A stretch of 64,000 nt of DNA from positions 2,542,001 through 2,606,000 of the forward strand of contig OY762251.1 of assembly GCA_963665395.2 (NCBI GenBank). The letters run 5' to 3'. The position numbers were made by a program, and so were the translations under genes. Shown piece by piece: positions 51,371 to 59,185 of this stretch; position 1 is the stretch's first letter, and each line of letters starts with the position of its first letter. The notes beneath the pieces are model-generated. The model searched no databases. It saw only the letters and a program-made list of their open reading frames with translations, and was not told the origin of the DNA. Source of the DNA: Bin87 sp963665395 (GTDB lineage Bacteria > Chloroflexota > Dehalococcoidia > Lucifugimonadales > UBA3495).

Positions 51371-51546
51371 ACCTTGGGCTCAGGGCCTTTCGGTTTTCAT
51401 ATTTGTCATTGCGAGCGTAGCGAAGCAATCTCGTCGAGGCGCTGGCGGCTAACCACAAACAGTTCCGTTCCAACGACGAGGTTGCCATCCGCCAGAGGCG
51501 GACTGCGCTCCTCGCAATGACAACCGAAAGACCCTGACCTTGGGCT
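51371..51546. mobile_element. MITE with CAGGG termini and 10-bp target duplication, copy D
   Basis: Element 51381-51536 (156 bp) begins CAGGGCCTTTCGGTT and ends AACCGAAAGACCCTG, flanked by ACCTTGGGCT at 51371-51380 and 51537-51546. Interior: TTGTCATTGCGAGCGTAGCG and its partner, plus the palindrome TCCGCC-AGA-GGCGGA (51488-51502). It sits directly against copy C. Confidence 0.93.
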
Positions 51547-51662
51547 GTTCTGGCGTTGCCCCTATCCCCTGCCGGAGGTTACACTGGTCAACCGTTGTGT
51601 GCGGTCCGGCTGCCCTCTTTAGTAGGCGCGGACGAAGAAAATGTGCGACAACGGACGGCGCA

Positions 51663-52985
51663 GTGGCTAGACCAGAAGAACGAGTTGCCGCGGCGCCCGC
51701 CGGGGGGCGGTCCTCCGGCGGGCGCATTTATTATGGCTGGTGGATGGTCGCCGTAACCTCGGTGATGAGCTTTTTCGCCAGCGGCATTTTCTTCCGTGGG
51801 TTCGGTGTGCTGGTGCTGCCCATCCGCGACCAGTTGGGCATAACCCAGGCGCAGACCAACCTGGTGTTCTCCATCGCCCGCGCCGAGGGCGGGCTGGAAG
51901 GGCCGGCGGCCGGCTGGCTGATCGACAAGTTCGGCAACCGCAAGGTGCTGGTGCCCTCGCTGGTCATCGCCGTGGTCGGCTACGTCATCATGGCCTTCTG
52001 GATGCCGACCCTGTGGGCCTTTGCGCTGATCTATTTGGGATTAGTGTCGCTGGGCAACAGCATGGCTTTCCAGCACGCGTGCTTTGCCGGATTGAACCAG
52101 TGGTTCCATCGACGGCGGGCGCTGGCGATTTCCGTGCTGGCCGCGGTGGCGTCGCTGGGCGGCTTGGCCCTGATCCCCACGATGAACCTGCTGATCGACA
52201 AGACCAGCTTGCGGTGGGGACTCCTCGCGTCGGGCGCGTTCTATGCCGTGATACTGCTGCCTTTGTGCTTCTGGTTCCGCAACCGGCCCGAAGATATGGG
52301 ACTGCTGCCCGACGGGGCGACGCGCCCGTCTCCGGCCCGTCCCGGCGCCAGCGCCGCAGCGCGACGCGAGACGCGGGATTACACCGTGCGGGAGGCGCTG
52401 CGGACGCAGGCTTACTGGCTGTTGCTGGTCGGCGCCGGTCTGCGGCAAATGGCGACGTTGGGCATCCTGGTCAGCCTGTTTCCCATCCTGGTGGACGACA
52501 AGGGTATGAGCACTCAGATGGCCGCCAACCTGATCGGCGCAATGTCGGCCATCAACTTCGTGTCGCGTTTGATCATGGGCTATCTGGGCGACCGCATATC
52601 CAAGAAAGCCATCATGTTCCTGAGCCTGACGGTGGAAGGGTTCGGCTATCTGTTTCTGTGGCTGGGAGACTGGCAGACCGCCGTCGGCATCACGCTGGTG
52701 CTGGGGTTCATACTGTGCGAGGGAATGATGGACGGGGCCGGCGTCATTGTGTGGGCAGCCCTGGGCGAGTACTTTGGCCGCACGCGATTCGCCACCCTGC
52801 GGGGCTACATCACCTTTGCCTACGCCTGGGCCCTGGTGGCGTCTCCCGTGTATGCCGGCTGGGTGGGCGACCACTTCGGCGACTACGACTATGCCATCAT
52901 TCCCGGCGCGATCTGCGCCTTCGCGGCGGGAACCTGCTTCCTGTTCATCAAGCCGCCGCCGGAGCTGACGGCGGCGGCTGATTAA
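51663..52985 (+). CDS. MFS transporter (OFA/monocarboxylate-like), distinct subgroup
   Basis: About 440 residues, 12 helices. YYGWWMVAVTSVMSFFASGI opening, ARAEGGLEGPAAGWLIDKFG, NQWFHRRRALAISVLAAVAS, LIMGYLGDRISKKAIM. Differs from the three paralogues to its left (no GLGCGGHG or YGGE segment). Start uncertain; GTG at 51663 chosen, no strong SD. Confidence 0.82.
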   Translation: MARPEERVAAAPAGGRSSGGRIYYGWWMVAVTSVMSFFASGIFFRGFGVLVLPIRDQLGITQAQTNLVFSIARAEGGLEGPAAGWLIDKFGNRKVLVPSLVIAVVGYVIMAFWMPTLWAFALIYLGLVSLGNSMAFQHACFAGLNQWFHRRRALAISVLAAVASLGGLALIPTMNLLIDKTSLRWGLLASGAFYAVILLPLCFWFRNRPEDMGLLPDGATRPSPARPGASAAARRETRDYTVREALRTQAYWLLLVGAGLRQMATLGILVSLFPILVDDKGMSTQMAANLIGAMSAINFVSRLIMGYLGDRISKKAIMFLSLTVEGFGYLFLWLGDWQTAVGITLVLGFILCEGMMDGAGVIVWAALGEYFGRTRFATLRGYITFAYAWALVASPVYAGWVGDHFGDYDYAIIPGAICAFAAGTCFLFIKPPPELTAAAD

Positions 52986-53079
52986 TCGCCGCCGTGCTGT
53001 GCTAGAATCGGCGTGTGCCGGTTTTGGGCAATCCATAGCCTGCGGGTGATGGAGCGCTGAATGATTTTCACGAGGAGTT

Positions 53080-53508
53080 ATGATTCATATTGATTATCCT
53101 TATATTGACGATGAGGAGCGCGAAATCATCGAAGCGCTCAATCGCGGCGCATGGTCTCCGGTAAGCGACGAGGAGTACGTGCGGATAGTGACCATTCTGA
53201 AGGAAGCCGCTCGGAATACCCTCGGCTTGCCACCCGAGGAAAATCCGCAGATTCCGCCGCAACGACGCCCCTTGTCTTTGGCCGAGCTCATCGCGGAGCT
53301 GCCAGAGGACACTACGGAGGCAATGCAGCATCTCAACGATGAAGAACGTGACATCATTGAAGCGTATTTTCAGTGCGAGGCGGTAACGGCCAGCGAAGGC
53401 AGGCTATGCGAAATCGTCGCCCGTCTGTTGATAGCGGCGGAAAATGCCCGGGCCGCGAAACTACGTCCATTCCACGCAGTTTGTCCCCAAAGTCCCACAC
53501 ACCCGTAA
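53080..53508 (+). CDS. Hypothetical protein with internal duplication
   Basis: 142 residues. Two similar segments: DDEEREIIEALNRGAWSPVS, then DEEYVRIVTILKEAARNTLG; and NDEERDIIEAYFQCEAVTAS, then EGRLCEIVARLLIAAENARA. Acidic, helical, no known domain. Start follows CACGAGGAGTT. Confidence 0.6.
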   Translation: MIHIDYPYIDDEEREIIEALNRGAWSPVSDEEYVRIVTILKEAARNTLGLPPEENPQIPPQRRPLSLAELIAELPEDTTEAMQHLNDEERDIIEAYFQCEAVTASEGRLCEIVARLLIAAENARAAKLRPFHAVCPQSPTHP

Positions 53509-53520
53509 GGGGGTATCAAA

Positions 53521-54855
53521 ATGCCTACCATCCTGGAACAGTACGTCGCCAACCATCCCGGCTCCGCGGAACGCTACCGTGAGGCCGTGAGCATCTTCCC
53601 CGGCGGCGTGACCCACGACAACCGCTACGCCGAACCCTTCCCCCTGTACATCACCCACGGCCAGGGACCGCGCAAGTGGGACGTGGACGGCCACGAATAC
53701 ATCGACTACGTTTCCGGCCACGGCGCGTTGCTCCTGGGGCACTCCCACCCGGCCATTGCCGACGCCGTGGCCGAGCAGATTCGCCGCGGCACCCACCTGG
53801 GCGCCTGCACCGACGAGGAACTGCGCTGGGCCAGAGCCATAATGAACCTGATGCCGGCCATCGAGCGGGTGCGGTTCCACAGCAGCGGCACCGAAGCCAC
53901 CCTGATGGCCATGCGCCTGGCCCGCGCCTACACCGGACGCAACAAGGTCATCAAGCTACAGGACCACTTCCACGGCTGGCACGACTACGCCATGGCCGGC
54001 TCCGACCGCCCCGCTCCCGGCATTCCCGCTGAGTCCTGGGGCAGCATGATCATCGTGCCGGCCGGCGACTTGGACGCCGTGCAGCAGGCCATGGAACGAG
54101 ACTCGGACATCGCCGCCATCATCCTGGAACCCACCGGAGCGCACTACGGCCAGCTGCCCTTTGACGTACCCACTTACCTGGCCGGCCTGCGCGCGCTGTG
54201 CGACCAGCACGGCGTGGCGCTGATTTTCGACGAGGTGGTGACCGGGTTCCGCGCGTCGTCCGGCGGCGCGCAGGTGCGCTACGGCGTCACGCCGGACCTG
54301 ACCACCATGGCCAAGATCGTGGCCGGCGCGCTGCCCGGCGGCGCGGTGGGCGGCAAGGCCGATATTGTCGATATGATCGCTCAGCGTGGCGATCCTGAAT
54401 GGGACAACACCGAGCGGGTTTATCATCCCGGCACCTTCAACGGAAACCCGCTGTCCGCCGTAGCCGGCGCAACCTGCCTGGAGATGATTGCCGCCGAACC
54501 CATCAACGAACGGGCCGACGCCATGGCCGCTCGGCTCAAGGCCGGCCTGAACGAAGTATTCACCCGAATGGAAGTGAGCGGTCATGCCTACGGCGTGGCG
54601 TCCATGATTCACTTCACCCTGGCCGACGGCGACTTTGACCGCGAGTTCGGCCCCGACGTGAACCGCCGCATCAAGGCCGCCGCCGGCTCCGCCGCCGTTA
54701 CCGGCATCAAGCGCGCGTTGCAGAACCACGGCGTTGACATCATGGGCCGGGATGCCTTCCTGGTGTCTGCTACGCACAACGAGGCGGACATCGACGCCAC
54801 GCTGGTCGCCTTCGAGTCCACGCTGGCGGAAGTGCGGGCGGAGGGGCTGGTGTAG
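53521..54855 (+). CDS. Class III aminotransferase (glutamate-1-semialdehyde aminomutase-like)
   Basis: 444 residues. RVRFHSSGTEATLMAMRLAR, FHGWHDYAM, GVALIFDEVVTGFR (PLP Asp), and TTMAKIVAGALPGGAVGGKA with the Schiff-base Lys. YHPGTFNGNPLSAVAGATCL follows. HemL-like but no hem genes adjoin, and an amino-acid-derived semialdehyde or beta-amino acid is equally possible. AAGGGGG precedes the ATG. Confidence 0.9.
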   Translation: MPTILEQYVANHPGSAERYREAVSIFPGGVTHDNRYAEPFPLYITHGQGPRKWDVDGHEYIDYVSGHGALLLGHSHPAIADAVAEQIRRGTHLGACTDEELRWARAIMNLMPAIERVRFHSSGTEATLMAMRLARAYTGRNKVIKLQDHFHGWHDYAMAGSDRPAPGIPAESWGSMIIVPAGDLDAVQQAMERDSDIAAIILEPTGAHYGQLPFDVPTYLAGLRALCDQHGVALIFDEVVTGFRASSGGAQVRYGVTPDLTTMAKIVAGALPGGAVGGKADIVDMIAQRGDPEWDNTERVYHPGTFNGNPLSAVAGATCLEMIAAEPINERADAMAARLKAGLNEVFTRMEVSGHAYGVASMIHFTLADGDFDREFGPDVNRRIKAAAGSAAVTGIKRALQNHGVDIMGRDAFLVSATHNEADIDATLVAFESTLAEVRAEGLV

Positions 54856-54891
54856 CGCGCGGCTCTGCGAAACTTTCAAGAGGGGGCGCAC

Positions 54892-55080
54892 ATGGACGTT
54901 ATGAAACTGCTGGCGTTGCTCATTGCCGGCGTCATGGCCTTCGCGTTTTTCGGCGTGACCTTCTCCGCAACAGTGGAGGATGGCACGCTCAGGGCAATCT
55001 CGGTTGCCATGGTTGCGGGGCTGGTCAGTTTCATCCTCACTCTGCTGGTTTGCAGAATGTTGGGAATGATTAAGGACTGA
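54892..55080 (+). CDS. Small membrane protein, two helices
   Basis: 62 residues, two hydrophobic segments (LLALLIAGVMAFAFFGVTFS, ISVAMVAGLVSFILTLLVCR). Paired with the next small membrane gene 4 bases away. Unknown; arrangement recalls 18954-19342. Confidence 0.6.
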   Translation: MDVMKLLALLIAGVMAFAFFGVTFSATVEDGTLRAISVAMVAGLVSFILTLLVCRMLGMIKD

Positions 55081-55084
55081 ACGA

Positions 55085-55300
55085 ATGCGAAGCTTGAGAA
55101 TCGCTTGGGCTGCGCTGTACTTCACTGGAATGCTGATGATCATCGTCGATTTGTCCCTGCGGTCAATATACAGCGTGAACGGAGTACCGGTCATCAGCGC
55201 CCTCGGCGCGGCATTCGTACTTTTGTCAATCACATCGATGCTGAACTGGCTTTTCAAAGAAGCGTGGGAAGAACGCAGCCAAGCCAACCCCGACGAATAA
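55085..55300 (+). CDS. Small membrane protein, two helices
   Basis: 71 residues; helices WAALYFTGMLMIIVDLSLRS and ALGAAFVLLSITSMLNWLFK, charged tail EEAWEERSQ-like. Unknown function; cotranscribed with its neighbour and probably with the hydrolase at 55348. Confidence 0.55.
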   Translation: MRSLRIAWAALYFTGMLMIIVDLSLRSIYSVNGVPVISALGAAFVLLSITSMLNWLFKEAWEERSQANPDE

Positions 55301-55347
55301 AACGACGAATCGACAGAGTGCAAACCCACACCGCAAGGGAGATAACA

Positions 55348-56088
55348 ATGGCAAGCTTTTGGGAAAAACTTACCGTCAACGGCGCGGAGATGGATATGTA
55401 TGCCAGCGTGCCGTCCAGCAGCGCAGGGTTCAGCGCGCCGTATCCGGCGGTGCTGGTGGCGCAGCACGCCACCGGCGTTGACGCCTTTATCCAGGACATC
55501 TGCGACCGTTTGGCGGCCCACGGCTATGCGGCGGTTGCGCCCAACCTGTACCACCGGCACAGCGCGGAGGCCATCGCCGCATCCGCCAACGGTGGGCCGC
55601 GTCCGGCCCCTGCCACCTTGCTCAGCGACCCTGACATCGTGGCGGACATCAACGCCTCGGTGGACTGGCTGCTCGGCCACGACGCCGTGCAGAGCGACCG
55701 GATCGGCGTCACCGGATTCTGCATGGGCGGGCGCGTGGCCTGGCTGGCCGCCGCCAGCAACCCCAACTTCAAGGCCGTCGTCCCCTACTACGGCGGCAAC
55801 ATCATGACCACCTGGGGCGCCGGCCAGACGCCACCCTTCGACCTGGCCGGCAACATCAACTGCCCCATGCTGTTCCACTTCGGGGAGATTGACGCCAATC
55901 CCTCCCAGGACGACATGAAAAAGCTGGGGGCGGAACTGTCCAGGTTGGGGAAGGAGCACACCTTCCACACCTACCCCGGCGCCGACCACGCCTTTATGAA
56001 TCCGGCCGGCGGGCGTTACAACGAGGCCGCTGCGGTGGCTTCCTGGCCCCGGACGCTGGAGTTCTTCGCGCAATATCTCAAGGGATAG
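55348..56088 (+). CDS. Dienelactone hydrolase family protein, copy 1
   Basis: 246 residues. GVTGFCMGGRVAWLAAASNP has the Cys nucleophile, and YPGADHAFMNPAGGRYNEAA the catalytic His; the acid lies in between. MASFWEKLTVNGAEMDMYAS at the start is nearly the same as copy 2 (57043). Hydrolyses an ester or lactone; substrate unknown. Confidence 0.92.
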   Translation: MASFWEKLTVNGAEMDMYASVPSSSAGFSAPYPAVLVAQHATGVDAFIQDICDRLAAHGYAAVAPNLYHRHSAEAIAASANGGPRPAPATLLSDPDIVADINASVDWLLGHDAVQSDRIGVTGFCMGGRVAWLAAASNPNFKAVVPYYGGNIMTTWGAGQTPPFDLAGNINCPMLFHFGEIDANPSQDDMKKLGAELSRLGKEHTFHTYPGADHAFMNPAGGRYNEAAAVASWPRTLEFFAQYLKG

Positions 56089-56108
56089 AACATGAATGAG
56101 GTTTGACG

Positions 56109-57020
56109 ATGCCGCGCATAGATCAATCTCACCCAGACAACGTTGACGGCCCGTGGTTCGTGGACACTCGCTGCATACGGTGCGACGCGGCCCGCAACTG
56201 GGCTCCGGGCCTGATTGGAATGGACGAGACGGGCCACTCCATAATCGTTAGCCAGCCCGACGGCCCGGAGCAAGAAGCCGTCATGTGGCGCGCCGCTGCT
56301 GCTTGTCCCACTAAGTCAATCGGCAACCTTGAACATCCCATTGAGCCGGTCGGCATCTTTCCTCACCAGCTCACCGATGGCGTGTTCGCCTTGGGCAACA
56401 ACGCGCTCGCATCCTTCGCCGCGCATTCTTTCCTGGTGATCCGCCCCGAAGGAAACTTGATGATTGACTCACCCAGGTTCACCCGCCGGCTGGCTGCCAG
56501 CGTTGATGACTTGGGCGGCGTCGCCCACGTGTTGCTCACCCACCGCGACGACGTTGCCGACTATGACCGCTGGGCGGAGCGTTACGACGCGCGGGTTTGG
56601 ATTGGCGAGGCTGACGCCGACGCCGCGCCTCTTGCCACCGATTTGACCGGCAGTGATGACGTTACCCTGATTGCACCTGACGCGCTGTCCATTCCCGCTC
56701 CCGGGCATACCGTGGGCCACGTGGTATATCACATCGACGGCCGGCTGTTATTCACCGGCGACACGCTGCACTGGAACCACCGACGCGCCGAGTTGGACGT
56801 TTTCCCAAACCAGACCTTTCATTCCTGGGAAATTCTGGCGGATACAATGGATCGGCTTGCTGCGTTCAACGTGGAGTGGGTGTTTGCCGGGCACGGTATG
56901 TGGCATCATGTGGGCGTTGCGGAATGGACTCGTCAAATGACCGACCTCGGCCCGACAATGCGGCGCGTGGGACAACGTGGCTGGGCGCATCGGCCCAACG
57001 CAACCTACAACTGGTATTAA
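56109..57020 (+). CDS. MBL-fold protein with an N-terminal ferredoxin-like segment
   Basis: 303 residues. The first 75 residues hold VDTRCIRCDAARNWAPG and AACPTKSIG, a short ferredoxin-like pattern with too few cysteines (Cys22, Cys25 and one in ACPTKS) for a full 4Fe-4S. Then an MBL domain: LLTHRDDVADYDRW in place of HxHxDH, IPAPGHTVGHVVYH, LLFTGDTLHW, FAGHGMWHH. Flanked on both sides by dienelactone hydrolases, so probably part of the same pathway. Confidence 0.85.
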   Translation: MPRIDQSHPDNVDGPWFVDTRCIRCDAARNWAPGLIGMDETGHSIIVSQPDGPEQEAVMWRAAAACPTKSIGNLEHPIEPVGIFPHQLTDGVFALGNNALASFAAHSFLVIRPEGNLMIDSPRFTRRLAASVDDLGGVAHVLLTHRDDVADYDRWAERYDARVWIGEADADAAPLATDLTGSDDVTLIAPDALSIPAPGHTVGHVVYHIDGRLLFTGDTLHWNHRRAELDVFPNQTFHSWEILADTMDRLAAFNVEWVFAGHGMWHHVGVAEWTRQMTDLGPTMRRVGQRGWAHRPNATYNWY

Positions 57021-57042
57021 CCACATCACAGGAGGTATCACC

Positions 57043-57768
57043 ATGGCCAGTTTCTGGGAAAAACTCACCGTTGACGGCAGCGAAATGGATCTGTACGCCA
57101 GCGTGCCGTCCAGCAGCGCCGGCTTCACCGAGCCTTATCCGGCGGTGGTGGTGGCGCAGCACGGCGGCGGCGTTGACGAGTTCATCCGCACCATCTGCGA
57201 CCGGCTGGCCGCCGAGGGCTACGCCGCCGTCGCGCCGAACCTGTATCACCGCAACTCCGACGAGGTGATGAACGCCGACCCGCGCCCCCGGCCCTGGGAC
57301 GTGCTCAGCGACCCGGACATCGTCGCCGACATCAACGCCACCGTGGATTGGCTGCGCAACCACGACGCCGTCAGCGACCGCATTGGCGTAACCGGCTTCT
57401 GCATGGGCGGGCGCGTGGCCTGGCTGGCGGCCGCCAGCAATCCGCATTTCAACGCCGTTGCGCCCTACTACGGCGGCAACCTGCTGGTGACCTGGGGCGC
57501 GGGCGAAACGCCGCCGTTCGAGCTGGCCGGCAACATCAACTGCCCCATGCTGTTCCACTTCGGCGAGGTTGACGAGAACCCGTCTCAGGAGGATATGCGC
57601 AAGTTCGACGAGGAGCTGAACCGCCTGAGCAAAGAGCACCAGTTCTACGTCTATCGGGACGCCGATCACGCCTTCATGGACTTCACCGGCCCCCGCTACC
57701 AGAAAGAAGCCGCCGACCGTTCCTGGCCGCGGACGCTGGAGTTCTTCGCGCAGCACCTGAAGGCGTAA
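57043..57768 (+). CDS. Dienelactone hydrolase family protein, copy 2
   Basis: 241 residues. GVTGFCMGGRVAWLAAASNP and YRDADHAFMDFTGPRYQKEA; about 70% identical to copy 1 by eye. AGGAGGT precedes the ATG. Duplicated around the MBL gene, suggesting a tandem duplication followed by divergence of specificity. Confidence 0.92.
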   Translation: MASFWEKLTVDGSEMDLYASVPSSSAGFTEPYPAVVVAQHGGGVDEFIRTICDRLAAEGYAAVAPNLYHRNSDEVMNADPRPRPWDVLSDPDIVADINATVDWLRNHDAVSDRIGVTGFCMGGRVAWLAAASNPHFNAVAPYYGGNLLVTWGAGETPPFELAGNINCPMLFHFGEVDENPSQEDMRKFDEELNRLSKEHQFYVYRDADHAFMDFTGPRYQKEAADRSWPRTLEFFAQHLKA

Positions 57769-57806
57769 CGGGTTCGCAGTGCAGCGGTAAAAAGAGGCGG
57801 GCATTA

Positions 57807-58364
57807 GTGGAACCGGAACGCCGGCGGCCGTCAAACTGGATTCGCCGGGCCATAGGCAAACTGCTGCCCCCGGCGACGCCACAGCCGGAGGACCGTGAGT
57901 CCATTTGGAGCATCAGCCGGCAGGACGCCCGCACGTTCTTCCGGCTGGTTGGCGTATTATGGATTGCGGGGTTGGCTTACAGCAGCCACCGGGCGCGGCA
58001 CGAACCGACCGCGGCGTGGAATACTGCGACGGCTGAAGCGGGCGGGCCATGGCCGCATCACGTTGGCGATTTCGTAATGGCGGCCCTGGGTGATTTCAGC
58101 GGCGTGGCTATCGGAATCGCTATAATAGCAATGCTGCTGACTCACCCGTTGAACATCGCAGGAGAGTTGCTGATGTCGCTGTATCAAGCCATGGTGAATC
58201 GATTTGTCATTCCGGTCATCGAGGCGCACGAAGCCCGGGGGCGGGCCGAAGGCGTGAAAATCGGCCGCGCCGCAGAACGAACCGAATGGCAGGAGTGGAA
58301 CCGGCGCCGTATGGACGCCGAAGCACAGGGCCGGCCCTTTGACGAGCCTCCGCCGGGTGATTAG
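57807..58364 (+). CDS. Membrane protein of unknown function
   Basis: 185 residues from a GTG. Hydrophobic segments at FFRLVGVLWIAGLAY and FSGVAIGIAIIAMLLTHPLN, then a long charged cytoplasmic-type tail (EAHEARGRAEGVKIGRAAER). No family recognised. Confidence 0.6.
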   Translation: MEPERRRPSNWIRRAIGKLLPPATPQPEDRESIWSISRQDARTFFRLVGVLWIAGLAYSSHRARHEPTAAWNTATAEAGGPWPHHVGDFVMAALGDFSGVAIGIAIIAMLLTHPLNIAGELLMSLYQAMVNRFVIPVIEAHEARGRAEGVKIGRAAERTEWQEWNRRRMDAEAQGRPFDEPPPGD

Positions 58365-58530
58365 CCTGACCGGTCAACCGCTCCCCGCAACTCAATCGGG
58401 ATTTCGGGGATTGGCAGGATTGGAGCCGTCCGGTGGTGGTTGGATTGGAATCCTGTTGGTTGTGTCAGCCGAGTAAATCCTGCGGACGGCGTGTCTGATT
58501 TCGCTTGCTGGCGAGATACGGAGGCAAGCT

Positions 58531-58584
58531 ATGGCCAAGCGAGTGAAACACACACCTAAAGATTTTGAGCCGGAGCCGGTGTGA
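58531..58584 (+). CDS. Possible 17-residue leader peptide
   Basis: MAKRVKHTPKDFEPEPV, with a good SD (GGAGG, 7 bases before the ATG). Its stop overlaps the GTG of the next gene. Too short to call on its own; the SD and the overlap support translation. Confidence 0.3.
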   Translation: MAKRVKHTPKDFEPEPV

Positions 58585-58781
58585 GGTATTTTCCTGAAAC
58601 GCAGTCCTTGTGGATTGACAGCGGGAAATCCCTGGGCGAAGGCGAAACGATTGCGAAAGGCGTCGTCGTGTTCTACAGCAAAGACGATGACACGACCGCC
58701 GAAGGCGTTCGCATCGAACTTGCCGAGCACGTGCTGAAGCCATTCGTGGACGCCATCATAGCGCAGTACGGCGAACCCTAA
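58581..58781 (+). CDS. DUF2283-like small protein
   Basis: 66 residues from GTG. RYFPETQSLWIDSGKSLGEG, then TIAKGVVVFYSKDDDTTAEG and VRIELAEHV recall DUF2283 proteins (a value-and-sign beta pattern with a late GIE-like motif). Not certain. Coupled to the tiny ORF upstream. Confidence 0.45.
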   Translation: MRYFPETQSLWIDSGKSLGEGETIAKGVVVFYSKDDDTTAEGVRIELAEHVLKPFVDAIIAQYGEP

Positions 58782-58888
58782 TCTGTGGCTTGGGCTGGAT
58801 GAGCCGAAAGCACCGTTGACGAGCCTCTCCGATACCATAAAATATGCGGTACTGGCAAAATTTTCCAGGAGAATGAGAATGTTGTTCT

Positions 58889-59185
58889 ATGAAGAACCTC
58901 AACGCAGGCGCAAAACCTTCTCGGGCGGAACTGAAGCGCGAGTTGCATAAAGCGCAAGGCGGCAAGTGTATGTATTGTGGTCGCAAACCCGGCATTGACC
59001 TTATGGATGTGGACCACAAAAACCCGATGGCCAAGGGTGGCTCCGACCAAAAGCGTAACCTCCGAGTGCTCTGCCGGTCATGCAATACTCGCAAGGGGGC
59101 TACTACGGATAGGCAATTCCGGAGCAAGTTCAAGTCAATCGGAGTGCCGCAAACTCAAACGCCGCCGGCTAAGAGCCTATCCTAA
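58889..59185 (+). CDS. HNH endonuclease, 3' end truncated by the IS
   Basis: 98 residues. GGKCMYCGRKPGIDLMDVDH followed by KNPMAKGG and NLRVLCRSCNTRKG is a complete HNH with the zinc cysteines. The last codons (…AKSLS) run into the IS left end at 59170, and homologues are usually longer at this point. Confidence 0.82.
   Translation: MKNLNAGAKPSRAELKRELHKAQGGKCMYCGRKPGIDLMDVDHKNPMAKGGSDQKRNLRVLCRSCNTRKGATTDRQFRSKFKSIGVPQTQTPPAKSLS

Noticed and set aside
53956..56073. 705-codon open frame on the minus strand
   Set aside because: Antisense to well-supported aminotransferase and hydrolase genes; a codon-bias shadow without domains.
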